Counted from the first letter of the stretch, positions 1 to 6,964 are shown. The stretch: 11,071 bases of DNA from Bacteroidales bacterium (GCA_027083655.1 JALWNS010000407.1:1-11071), one strand, 5' to 3'. Made by a program: numbers and translations. Notes: a model not told the origin generated them from the letters alone.

Positions 1-1988
1 TAATTAGCTCTGCACAAGCTTATAATATTGATTCTTTGATAAAATCATTGGATAGTTTAAAGGGAGAGGAGAGATTGGAAGTTTTATTAGAAATTACATG
101 GAATTTAAGGAACAACAGGCCCGATAGTGCACTAACCTATTGCCAGGAAGCAATAGAGTTAGCCGATAGCCTGGATAATTACGAAGAGCTTGCTAAAGCT
201 TATAGCTTTATGGGCGTGTTGTATAGGAATTTAGGCTATTATAGTATTGCTTTTACTTATTATAAACGGGGTTTGAACGTTGCAGAGATTCATAATGTAA
301 CTTCACAGTTAGGATACTCATATAACAATCTAGGCAATATTTATCTTTACCAGGAACAACCAGATTTAGCTATTTATTACTTGCGCAAGGCTGACAGTGT
401 GGCAACACTTAATAATAATTATGACCTCAAAGCTTATGCCCTACAGAATATAGGGCGTGCATTTCTTCTTAAGAATAAGCCAGATAGTGCAATAAAATAC
501 ATTTCTCAGGCTCTAGAAATACGTAGAAACCATGGGATTGTAAAAAAAATGCCTGTGACATACAAATATCTTGGTGATGCTTATAAGCAGAAAGGAGATT
601 ATACTAACGCAATGAAATACTATAAACTGACCGCATCTAAAGCAGACTTCCAGAATGATTATGATCTTTATTCTGATTATCTTTACAATATTGCAGATCT
701 GCAACTTAAGTTAAATAATTTGGACTCTGCACTTTACTTTGCACAAAAAGCTTTGTATGTTGCCCAAAACCATAGTACTTTATACAGAGAATTGTCCGCC
801 TATGTCATTTTAGCTAATGTTTATGCGGCAAAGAAAGATTATTACAATGCCTATCTTGCTTCTCAAAAAGCCCTGGAGGTTAAAAATAAGCTTTTCGATG
901 ATGAGGTGTTGAAAAGTATCAAGAGTATACAGTTTACAGAAGAGGAAGCTAAAAAGGAGGCCCAAATTGTTTTACTAAAAACTAACTTGCAGCTGGAGGA
1001 AATAAAAAACAGACGTAATAGGCTAATTATAATACTATTCCTGATTATTTTTGTTGCATTTCTGGTTCTACTGAATATCATTTATCGCAAGAATCAACAG
1101 ATACGCAGGTATGTGAAAAAATTAAGGGAAGACAATATAATTATCCAGGAAAAGAATGAAGAATTGGCTACACACGCTGAGCTTTTGTCGAAGATAAATA
1201 GCGAATTAACCCAGCGAGAGCAGGTTATCAACGAGAGTATAAACTACGCCAAACGTATTGTGTCTTCTATAATGGCACCGGAATACTTTTTCGAGGATTG
1301 CGGGTTTGTCAAAGATTATTTCATAATTAATAAACCATTGGAGGAGATAGGTGGGGATTTTTATTATTTCAACCGTTTCGAAAATTTTGCAGCACTAATA
1401 GTTGCAGACGCTACTGGTCATGGTATACCAGGTGCTTTCTTAAGTATTATATCTGTTATAATTTTCAAGGATATTTTATTTAACGAGAAAGATCCAGATG
1501 CTGCAGATGTCCTGGAAAAGTTCCGCCGGCAGATAAAGAAGTTTTTGCACCAGGAAGGTCAAGGGCAATTGGAGCTTAAAGATAGTGTTGATGTAGCTCT
1601 TGTGCTTTTCTTTCCCGATAGGAGGGTTTTAAATTTTGCCGGAGCCCATCGTCCTATGTTTTATTTCAAAGATGGAGAGCTTAAAGAAATTAAAGGTACC
1701 AGGGCTACTGCTGGTTATTCGATGCGGGAGCTTGCTTTTGTTAGCCATACATTAAATTTTGGTGAAGTAGATAGACTCTATTTGTTTACTGATGGAATTC
1801 TAGACATTTTAAATGGTGAAGAACAAACGCGTCTGGGTACTTTTGGCTGGAAGCAGTTACTTATAGAAATTCAAGGATACACCATGTCTGGGCAGAAAAA
1901 TTTAATAATGCAGTCAATCAAATATTGGACTAAAGGAGGAAGACAACCTGACGATATTTTAATTGTGGGGATTGACCTAAAAAAGTGA
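1..1988 (+). CDS. TPR-repeat sensor with SpoIIE/PP2C-type phosphatase domain, 5' partial
   Basis: Membrane-anchored serine/threonine phosphatase of the PPM/SpoIIE family, likely relaying an envelope signal to a phosphoprotein partner in the cytoplasm. The frame is open to the window edge and begins ...ISSAQAYNIDSL, which looks like the end of a signal peptide cleaved after AQA, so the true start lies upstream; the first in-window start-like codon is a TTG at 36. Counting from that TTG, about seven TPR repeats fill residues 15-286, with recurring PDSA at helix starts. A charged coiled coil leads into one membrane helix (about 330-350), then a second coiled coil (352-398) and SINYAKRIV, the usual linker before this phosphatase. 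The catalytic domain keeps its metal-binding acidic motifs: GGDFYYF (D441), ADATGHGIPGAF (D458), FTDGILD (D586) and QPDDIL (D639/D640). Predicted topology is TPRs in the periplasm and phosphatase in the cytoplasm. The gene stands alone on its strand here, so its partner is unknown. Domain assignment is firm; ligand and target are not inferable. Confidence 0.9.
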   Translation, partial: ISSAQAYNIDSLIKSLDSLKGEERLEVLLEITWNLRNNRPDSALTYCQEAIELADSLDNYEELAKAYSFMGVLYRNLGYYSIAFTYYKRGLNVAEIHNVTSQLGYSYNNLGNIYLYQEQPDLAIYYLRKADSVATLNNNYDLKAYALQNIGRAFLLKNKPDSAIKYISQALEIRRNHGIVKKMPVTYKYLGDAYKQKGDYTNAMKYYKLTASKADFQNDYDLYSDYLYNIADLQLKLNNLDSALYFAQKALYVAQNHSTLYRELSAYVILANVYAAKKDYYNAYLASQKALEVKNKLFDDEVLKSIKSIQFTEEEAKKEAQIVLLKTNLQLEEIKNRRNRLIIILFLIIFVAFLVLLNIIYRKNQQIRRYVKKLREDNIIIQEKNEELATHAELLSKINSELTQREQVINESINYAKRIVSSIMAPEYFFEDCGFVKDYFIINKPLEEIGGDFYYFNRFENFAALIVADATGHGIPGAFLSIISVIIFKDILFNEKDPDAADVLEKFRRQIKKFLHQEGQGQLELKDSVDVALVLFFPDRRVLNFAGAHRPMFYFKDGELKEIKGTRATAGYSMRELAFVSHTLNFGEVDRLYLFTDGILDILNGEEQTRLGTFGWKQLLIEIQGYTMSGQKNLIMQSIKYWTKGGRQPDDILIVGIDLKK

Positions 1989-2220
1989 GTTAGACTTATC
2001 TAGTACCCTATTTAAAGTTTTTTGTAAAAAATCTAAATAACTAAAAACTAGCTTATTTTATTAGTTTCAGCACATAATTAGGTTGAAATTGCACCAAAAA
2101 CTACCAGACCTTTTCTATTTAAGAGCGGGACAAGTTACTACACTGCTCTGCAAAAAACAAAGTGAAGGCATAGCCTTCACTTTGTTAACTATCAAAAGAA
2201 GAACGTAGTAGGCTTTACTC
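1989..2220. other. Convergent intergenic gap between phosphatase and hydrolase genes
   Basis: AT-rich gap between convergent genes. It holds the hairpin terminator of the - strand hydrolase gene at 2151-2186. A weak 6 bp inverted repeat (AAACTA and TAGTTT, about 2045-2069) could help end the phosphatase transcript but has no T-run after it. I see no RNA gene or credible small coding frame. Confidence 0.5.
2151..2186 (-). terminator. Intrinsic terminator of the hydrolase gene
   Basis: A perfect 14 bp inverted repeat (2156-2169 and 2173-2186) encloses a 3 nt loop. Read on the - strand, the stem is followed by a run of T (the A-run at 2152-2157), the classic intrinsic terminator layout. It begins 34 bp past the hydrolase stop. 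On the + strand no T-run follows, so it should act mainly for the - strand unit. Confidence 0.85.
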
Positions 2221-3024
2221 CTATTTCAGTTTCAGCTTAACCATCTTTGTAGTGAGGAATTTTGCTCCGAGATCCTTAGCCTGTGCGTAAACCTCCTCCA
2301 TGTTAAAGCCTGGTACATTGCTCATTGCATCTTCGAGGACTGTAATTTTCTGCACAATAATGGGCACGTATTCAATAAGCTGTTTGAGCGATGTGCCCAC
2401 ACAATGGGAACGTGCCTCTCCTGCGAGGAAGATGTTATCAAACTCGCCCATCATGTCCAAGAGCTCACTATTAACCTGTGTCTCAAGGACATCCTCATAT
2501 ATTACCTGGGCGGCAAACGCGCCAAAATGCTCTGTGAATGGATAAGTACCCTTTATCACAGGCTGGTAATAACGTCCCTGCCCTGCCCATGTCTTTATAG
2601 CATCCATCAAAGGAGGAAAGATTGCCGCACCCTCTGAACCTATCAAACAATGCGGCGGCCAGACAGTGTGTGTTATTCCCTGGGCTTCGAGCCTGTGCAG
2701 GTAATCAAGGGATTTGTCATTGTCTATTACAGACCTCCACTTGCCCTGCTCAACCTCACCGGCACGGATGGTAGTAAAAGGCTCGGGATGATTGCCGTTC
2801 TCATCAACCCAGAAAAGAGTGTGGGAAATATCCATCAGATGATGATTGTCCAGTGTAATGACTATGTGGTCAATCTGCTCTTTATTGTCAACTATCCACT
2901 TGGACAGACGTATCATATCATCATGTGCTCCAGGTACATATAGAGAACCACGGCCCCTTCCGTGCTCGTCGCCCAGGTTGCAAAAATCGTTTTGTGGGTC
3001 TATTATTAGCAATAGGTTAGACAT
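2221..3024 (-). CDS. Nicotinamidase-like cysteine hydrolase (isochorismatase superfamily)
   Basis: Predicted amidohydrolase related to nicotinamidase PncA, which converts nicotinamide to nicotinate for NAD salvage. All expected catalytic and metal positions can be placed: D9 in IIDPQNDF, metal ligands D59 and H61 in TLDNHH, H125 in WPPHCLIGSEGA (compare WPDHC in PncA), K158 in VIKGTYPF and nucleophile C208 in GEARSHCVGTS. At 267 residues it is longer than E. coli PncA (about 213). The extra length is mostly around 65-115, between the two metal motifs. The nucleophile context (RSHC rather than the usual TDYC) and FGAF in place of YSAF suggest the substrate might differ from nicotinamide. No signal peptide is seen, so it is cytoplasmic. 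It lies 12 bp downstream of a small membrane protein gene on the same strand, consistent with co-transcription, and is followed by a strong terminator. Superfamily is secure; nicotinamide as substrate is probable only. Confidence 0.85.
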   Translation of the reverse strand: MSNLLLIIDPQNDFCNLGDEHGRGRGSLYVPGAHDDMIRLSKWIVDNKEQIDHIVITLDNHHLMDISHTLFWVDENGNHPEPFTTIRAGEVEQGKWRSVIDNDKSLDYLHRLEAQGITHTVWPPHCLIGSEGAAIFPPLMDAIKTWAGQGRYYQPVIKGTYPFTEHFGAFAAQVIYEDVLETQVNSELLDMMGEFDNIFLAGEARSHCVGTSLKQLIEYVPIIVQKITVLEDAMSNVPGFNMEEVYAQAKDLGAKFLTTKMVKLKLK

Positions 3025-3036
3025 AACTCGGCTGTT

Positions 3037-3462
3037 TTAGAAAAATTTTATTCCCAGTAAAGGCAAATACTTTTCAGTTAGTACAGGATTGATAAAAATT
3101 CCATATCCTACAATGACAAATGTCAGGAGATTACCAAGGGCTGCAATCAAGACAAGCTTCCAATTACGGATTTCTCGCTTATAGAAATATGCCACGTAAA
3201 AAACAGACTCAATGATTATTGACAGGACAAACATAGCCAAAAACCACCCAATATTAGCCGTAAAACTATCTGTGAAAACAACATATAGCCCGAGAAAAGC
3301 TGTCAGTCCATTAGCAATAGAGACGCTAATCAATGAACCCATAAATTTAATTCCATTACGTTTGGCCATTAACCAAAAAATTAAAACTTCGAACATCAAG
3401 CCTATAATCAGATAAGGCAAAGCTATTAATGTAAAAGGCGTTGGTACTGGATATCTTAACAT
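3037..3462 (-). CDS. Small four-helix integral membrane protein, function unknown
   Basis: I do not recognise the family. The 141-residue product is strongly hydrophobic with four likely membrane helices at about 10-32, 41-63, 70-93 and 101-124, short charged loops (KRNG at 34-37, YKREIRNWK near 93-102) and a short tail ending GIKFF. It has no obvious cytosolic or enzymatic domain. The ATG at 3462 follows GGAAAG closely, which could serve as a weak ribosome site, though such sites matter little in Bacteroidota. The gene is the first of a two-gene - strand unit with the nicotinamidase-like hydrolase 12 bp downstream, and it is divergent from the membrane-protein/TtcA-like pair. A role in moving the hydrolase's substrate or product would be speculation. 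Confidence 0.75.
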   Translation of the reverse strand: MLRYPVPTPFTLIALPYLIIGLMFEVLIFWLMAKRNGIKFMGSLISVSIANGLTAFLGLYVVFTDSFTANIGWFLAMFVLSIIIESVFYVAYFYKREIRNWKLVLIAALGNLLTFVIVGYGIFINPVLTEKYLPLLGIKFF

Positions 3463-3555
3463 GTCTTTCCGGTTTTAACGTTCTTTTCGTAAAAGTAAAA
3501 AAATGCAAAAACATATAAAAATATTTATAGTACTGTAAAAATAAACTGATTTGCG

Positions 3556-3563
3556 TAAATTTG
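3556..3563 (+). promoter_or_regulatory. Candidate -7 promoter box for the membrane protein/TtcA-like pair
   Basis: TAAATTTG matches the Bacteroidota -7 consensus TAnnTTTG exactly and lies 23 bp before the ATG at 3587, leaving a short leader. I see no good TTTG -33 element at the expected spacing, so this rests on the -7 match and position within a 124 bp divergent gap. No equally good box is visible on the opposite strand for the 3462 gene. Confidence 0.5.
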
Positions 3564-3586
3564 CACAATGCTAAAAATTTGCAAAA

Positions 3587-4030
3587 ATGAGAACACACAA
3601 AAACAATCTTATACTGCTTTCTGGCATTTTGTGGTCACTGGCTGGGATCATGTTAATCAGCATTTTTCTGCGTTGGATACATTTATTAACCAATAAGCAA
3701 CTCATCTGGGCATTGTCAATAGGTATACCAATTGGCATAATTAAAGGTTGGCTCTTTAACAAATTATCCAAAAAAAATATACACCGTATACGACTTTTGC
3801 CTGACAAAGTGGAATGGTGGAAATTTCAAAAAATTAGTAGCTACATACTTATTGTGTTAATGATGGGCACAGGCATTACATTGCGGACAACAGGACTTGT
3901 AGAGAAAAAATATTTAGCTCCTGTCTATCTTGGCATTGGCCTAGCTTTGTTTATTTCATCGATAGCTTATTATACATCATATATCCAGCATCGTCGTATA
4001 CAAGCATTAGAAACAGTAAAAAATAGCTAA
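3587..4030 (+). CDS. Small four-helix integral membrane protein, function unknown
   Basis: I cannot name the family. The 147-residue product has four predicted membrane helices at about 8-28, 38-54, 86-102 and 108-130, a basic loop after helix 2 (KLSKKNIHRIR) and a basic C-terminal tail. The layout, GILWSLAGIMLI in helix 1 and a Gly/Lys-containing GIIKGW at the end of helix 2, recalls small uncharacterised bacterial membrane proteins with a similar W-x-AG first helix, but that is a memory-based impression. There is no signal peptide or soluble domain. The stop is 5 bp before the start of the TtcA-like gene, so the two are almost certainly one transcript. It is not detectably related to the four-helix protein encoded divergently at 3462-3037. 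Confidence 0.75.
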   Translation: MRTHKNNLILLSGILWSLAGIMLISIFLRWIHLLTNKQLIWALSIGIPIGIIKGWLFNKLSKKNIHRIRLLPDKVEWWKFQKISSYILIVLMMGTGITLRTTGLVEKKYLAPVYLGIGLALFISSIAYYTSYIQHRRIQALETVKNS

Positions 4031-4035
4031 AAACT

Positions 4036-4821
4036 ATGTATGATCTAAAAACATTAACCAAAGGGCAACGGACATTCATAAATAAACTAAGAAAAAAGGC
4101 AAGCAAAACTATATACCAGCAAAGACTTATCGAAGAAGGGGATTGTGTTTTGATAGGTGCATCAGGGGGAAAGGATTCTATGGCTTTGGTGGATATCTTG
4201 GCATCATTGCGCAAAGCTTTTCCTTTTAAATACGAAATAAAAGTAGCTCATATTGTTGTACGGCAATTAGTTAAAATGGCAGATGCAGACAAAATCAAAG
4301 AACTATGTGACTTTCATGGAGTTGATTTTCATAAAATTGAAGTAGATATTGACTTCAAACGGGACCCATCTTTGTCACCCTGCTTCAAATGCTCCTGGGG
4401 CCGCCGTTCGCGCCTGTTCCGTTTAACTGAAGAATTGGGCTGCACAAAACTTGCCTTTGGCCATCACATGGATGACGCTAATGAGACCTTGATAATGAAT
4501 ATCTTATTTAATGGTGAAATTAGCTCACTTCCCTATAGTGTAGAAATGTTTGGAGGCAAATTTTACCTCATCCGCCCGATGCTTGAGTTGCAAGACAAAG
4601 ACCTGAGTTATTATGCTAACCTTCTGGACCTGAAAGCAGAAACACGCCGTTGTCCCAACACCAGAACTAACCGTCGCGATTATGTCCGTAAGATGTTGAA
4701 TGAGTTTTATGAAATCCACCCTGGGCTAAAGAAAAACGTATTCCGCGCACCACAAAAATACATAGCAAAATATTTACCAATACCAGTACAATCTATAGAC
4801 ATACAGGAGACAAAGGAATAA
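4036..4821 (+). CDS. TtcA-like PP-loop ATPase, probable tRNA thiolation enzyme
   Basis: Member of the PP-loop ATP-pyrophosphatase superfamily, closest in layout to TtcA, which thiolates cytidine 32 of certain tRNAs using ATP and a [4Fe-4S] cluster. The PP-loop is SGGKDS at 43-48; FGHHMDD at 141-147 is the usual second nucleotide/adenylation motif. A CxxC pair (C116, C119 in SPCFKCSWGRR) plus a third cysteine at C206 (RRCPNTRTNRR) matches the three-cysteine cluster site of TtcA. At 261 residues it is shorter than E. coli TtcA (311), and the third cysteine sits in a CPxxxxxxRR context seen in TtcA-like relatives rather than the E. coli PCxxC context. It ends with a conserved-looking NEFYEIHPGLKKNVFRA helix. 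Translation is probably coupled to the membrane protein gene 5 bp upstream. TilS and TtuA are less likely: no TilS C-terminal domain, no zinc-finger cysteines. True C32 specificity is inferred, not shown. Confidence 0.82.
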   Translation: MYDLKTLTKGQRTFINKLRKKASKTIYQQRLIEEGDCVLIGASGGKDSMALVDILASLRKAFPFKYEIKVAHIVVRQLVKMADADKIKELCDFHGVDFHKIEVDIDFKRDPSLSPCFKCSWGRRSRLFRLTEELGCTKLAFGHHMDDANETLIMNILFNGEISSLPYSVEMFGGKFYLIRPMLELQDKDLSYYANLLDLKAETRRCPNTRTNRRDYVRKMLNEFYEIHPGLKKNVFRAPQKYIAKYLPIPVQSIDIQETKE

Positions 4822-4841
4822 ATCAAGTTTCTAATTCTGCC

Positions 4842-4873
4842 TTTGCCCCTTTTAGTGGTTTTTAATATTTTTA
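4842..4873 (+). promoter_or_regulatory. Candidate promoter of the LeuCD-like hydro-lyase gene
   Basis: TTTG at 4842-4845 and TATTTTTA at 4866-4873 (TAnnTTTG with the final G changed) are separated by 20 bp, close to the spacing of Bacteroidota -33 and -7 elements. The boxes sit in the 76 bp gap after the TtcA-like gene, and the -7 box ends 24 bp before the ATG at 4898. No terminator is visible between the two genes, so read-through from upstream is also possible. Confidence 0.45.
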
Positions 4874-4897
4874 TCAGAAATTTTAAAACTTAAGTCT

Positions 4898-6703
4898 ATG
4901 GGTTATACATTTGCTGAAAAGATTTTGGGGGCAAAGGCAGGTACTATTGTTTTCAAGCAACCTGACCTAGTGCTAACCCATGATAACACTGCTTCTATCC
5001 GCAAGACCTTTGAAAAAATGGACGGCAAGAAGGTATATGACCCTGACCGTCTCGTTGTTGTTCTTGACCACAACTCTCCTCCTACTAATTCCAAGGTTGC
5101 TACCGACCATGACAGTGTCCGTCAATTTGTCAAAATACAGGGTATCAAACGTTTCCATGACGAAGGAGAAGGTATCTGCCACCAGCTCATGGCCGGACAT
5201 GCGCGCCCTGGCATGATAATCGTTGGTAGTGATAGCCATACCTGTACTGCTGGTGCTTTCAACGCCCTGGCCGTGGGTATTGACCGTACAGAAGCTGCTG
5301 GTATATGGCGCCGCGGCGAGACATGGTTCCGCGTGCCAGAGACAATAAAAATCGTGCTTCATGGCCGCCTGCCCAAGGGTGTTTTCGCCAAGGATTTGAT
5401 ACTTTGGATAGCAGGCATGATTGGTTCGGCCGGTGCTAATTACATGTCAATAGAATTTCATGGTGATGGCGTCAAAAGCCTGTCCATAGCTGACCGCATG
5501 ACAATTGCCAACATGGCATCAGAACTAGGTGCTAAAAATGCTGTTTTCCCTCCAGATGAGATTCTGGCACAGTACTTTGGCACAACAGTGGACAAGCTTG
5601 GTGGCGTATGGGCAGATCCTGATGCCGAATATGCACGCGAGATTGAGATTAACCTCAGTGAGCTGTTCCCTGTAGTAGCTGCTCCTCATCATGTGGATAA
5701 TATCAAAGCAGTACGCGAAGTACTGGACACCCCTATTCAGGAAGCCTTTGTCGGTACTTGTACCAATGGACGTCTTGAGGACCTGCGCGAGGCAGACATG
5801 GTATTACGCGGAAAACAGGTGCATCCTGACGTGCGTATGATTGTGACACCTGCTTCCCGTGAGATTTACCTTCAGGCCATAACAGAAGGAATTATTCCAA
5901 ACATGCTCTCTGCAGGTGCCAATGTACTTACTGCTTCCTGTGGACCATGCCTGGGAACTGGCCAGGGTATCCCTGCCGACGGCTGGAATGTTATCTCCAC
6001 AGCAAACCGCAATTTCCTCGGACGTATGGGTAACAAGAACGCTAATATTTACCTGGCTTCACCTGCAACTGTAGCCTACTCTGCTCTGAAAGGTAAAATA
6101 TCTGACCCACGTGAATACCTAGACCCTGACTTTAAACCAAAAGAGGAACATTACCCATACAAGCAGGAACAGAGCGAGACTTTGACAATACCAGAAGGAG
6201 AGCTGCGCCGCATGAATGGTGTGTGGAATTACAAAGATGTGGACAACCTCAACACAGACCAGATGTTTGCCGGTAATCTGACATACCAGGTGCTTAGCTC
6301 AGATCCCGAAGGTATTATCCCACACCTTTTTGCTGGTTTTGACCCTAACTTTAGCAAGAATGCACAAAAAGGTGACATCATAATAGCAGGCCGCAACTTT
6401 GGCGCCGGTAGCTCGCGCGAACATCCTGCCGTGGGATTGGCATATCTGGGCATCAAAGCCGTTATTGTCAAGTCTGTTAACCGCATCTTTTTCCGTTCGT
6501 CAATCAACCAGGGATTGCCAATCATTGTGCATCCAGAGGCCGTTGAGGCATACCAGCCTGGTGATAAGGTTGATGTTGACTTTGAACAAGGCAAAATCAC
6601 GGTTGGAGACAAAGTCTTTACATTCCATCCTTTGCCAGACAAGCTCATGGAGATAATCCGTGCACGTGGTCTGGTCAACTGGATCAAGAACGCAGCTAGC
6701 TAA
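4898..6703 (+). CDS. Single-chain LeuC-LeuD type aconitase-superfamily hydro-lyase
   Basis: Fe-S hydratase/dehydratase of the 3-isopropylmalate dehydratase/homoaconitase group, with large and swivel domains in one 601-residue chain; most LeuC and LeuD proteins are separate subunits of about 420-470 and 160-200 residues. The large domain (about 1-425) carries GSDSHTCTAGAFNALAVG at 110-127, the cluster cysteines C288 (GTCTNGR) and C348/C351 (ASCGPCLGTGQG), and NRNFLGRMG at 370-378. The swivel domain (about 445-601) has DNLNTDQ, GDIIIAGRNFGAGSSREHP with the catalytic Ser in GSSRE (about 504-508), and SVNRIFFRSSINQGLP. The substrate-selecting loop that reads YLxx after the DTD motif in LeuD and homoaconitase is replaced by AGNLTYQVL, so the substrate cannot be read off. 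Isopropylmalate, homocitrate, dimethylmalate or citrate remain possible. No leuA, leuB or other pathway gene lies nearby. Codons are more GC-rich than in the flanking membrane genes, which may reflect high expression. Confidence 0.87.
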   Translation: MGYTFAEKILGAKAGTIVFKQPDLVLTHDNTASIRKTFEKMDGKKVYDPDRLVVVLDHNSPPTNSKVATDHDSVRQFVKIQGIKRFHDEGEGICHQLMAGHARPGMIIVGSDSHTCTAGAFNALAVGIDRTEAAGIWRRGETWFRVPETIKIVLHGRLPKGVFAKDLILWIAGMIGSAGANYMSIEFHGDGVKSLSIADRMTIANMASELGAKNAVFPPDEILAQYFGTTVDKLGGVWADPDAEYAREIEINLSELFPVVAAPHHVDNIKAVREVLDTPIQEAFVGTCTNGRLEDLREADMVLRGKQVHPDVRMIVTPASREIYLQAITEGIIPNMLSAGANVLTASCGPCLGTGQGIPADGWNVISTANRNFLGRMGNKNANIYLASPATVAYSALKGKISDPREYLDPDFKPKEEHYPYKQEQSETLTIPEGELRRMNGVWNYKDVDNLNTDQMFAGNLTYQVLSSDPEGIIPHLFAGFDPNFSKNAQKGDIIIAGRNFGAGSSREHPAVGLAYLGIKAVIVKSVNRIFFRSSINQGLPIIVHPEAVEAYQPGDKVDVDFEQGKITVGDKVFTFHPLPDKLMEIIRARGLVNWIKNAAS

Positions 6704-6729
6704 ATCATCGGTTAGCTATTGTTCTGCTC

Positions 6730-6770
6730 ATAGCCTCCAGGGATGCAGAATGCCTGGAGGCTATTTTATT
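6730..6770 (+). terminator. Intrinsic terminator of the hydro-lyase gene
   Basis: A perfect 12 bp inverted repeat, ATAGCCTCCAGG (6730-6741) and its complement (6753-6764), with an 11 nt loop, is followed by TTTATT. It starts 27 bp after the hydro-lyase stop, the normal place for a rho-independent terminator on the + strand. Confidence 0.82.
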
Positions 6771-6788
6771 CTGGGGGTATAGCAACTT

Positions 6789-6819
6789 TGTGGCGAGCGT
6801 ACTAGCGTACCTCGCCACA
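6789..6819 (-). repeat. Bulged palindrome, copy C of a dispersed hairpin family
   Basis: Read on the - strand: outer arm TGTGGCGAG, inner arm GTAC, loop GCTA, inner arm GTAC, one unpaired G, outer arm CTCGCCACA. The 9 bp outer stem, 4 bp inner stem, 4 nt loop and single bulged G on the 3' arm exactly match copy A at 6934-6964, which points the other way, 114 bp on. No T-run follows on either strand and a separate terminator lies just upstream, so a terminator role is unlikely. Confidence 0.7.
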
Positions 6820-6861
6820 CTTTCAGACACGGGATGTTCAGCTAGCCTCAGCATACCGGAA

Positions 6862-6875
6862 GGTACCTTGCAACA
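6862..6875 (-). repeat. Half-copy of the dispersed hairpin family
   Basis: On the - strand this reads TGTTGCAAGGTACC, matching the 5' outer and inner arms of copy A (CATTGCAAG then GTGC), but the 3' half is missing. It lies between the two full inverted copies. It can also pair with the 5' arm of copy A: ACCTTGCAA at 6865-6873 is the exact complement of 6936-6944. Confidence 0.5.
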
Positions 6876-6933
6876 TTTACGATAAGTAATTGTCCCCGGA
6901 CTTTGTATTTTCGTATTTACCAATTGTCGGGAA

Positions 6934-6964
6934 CATTGCAAGGTGCTTTCGCACGCTTGCAATG
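6934..6964 (+). repeat. Bulged palindrome, copy A of a dispersed hairpin family
   Basis: Outer arm CATTGCAAG (6934-6942), inner arm GTGC, loop TTTC, inner arm GCAC, bulged G at 6955, outer arm CTTGCAATG (6956-6964). It shares the core GCAAGGTGC...GCACGCTTGC with copy B downstream of recG (9287-9318), while the outermost base pairs differ in a compensatory way. It lies 144 bp before the recG start and upstream of the candidate recG promoter, so a recG leader role is not expected from that promoter. Confidence 0.75.

Noticed and set aside
36..38. TTG at 36 as the true start of the phosphatase gene
   Set aside because: The frame is open upstream and encodes what looks like the end of a signal peptide, so the start lies before the window.
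2300..2943. Several + strand frames of 77-97 codons opposite the hydrolase gene
   Set aside because: They overlap a gene with clear catalytic motifs, have no homology-like motifs and mutually overlap; they are shadows.
4903..5362. Antisense frames of 63 and 129 codons within the hydro-lyase gene
   Set aside because: They lie fully inside a well-supported coding region and their translations show no domain or membrane pattern.
6705..6962. - strand 85-codon frame in the gap before recG
   Set aside because: It runs through the terminator and both palindromes, and its translation shows no recognisable features.
6789..6964. Palindromes considered as extra terminators or a CRISPR fragment
   Set aside because: No T-runs follow them, one terminator already closes the hydro-lyase gene, and there is no regular repeat-spacer spacing; the shared bulged architecture fits a dispersed palindrome better.
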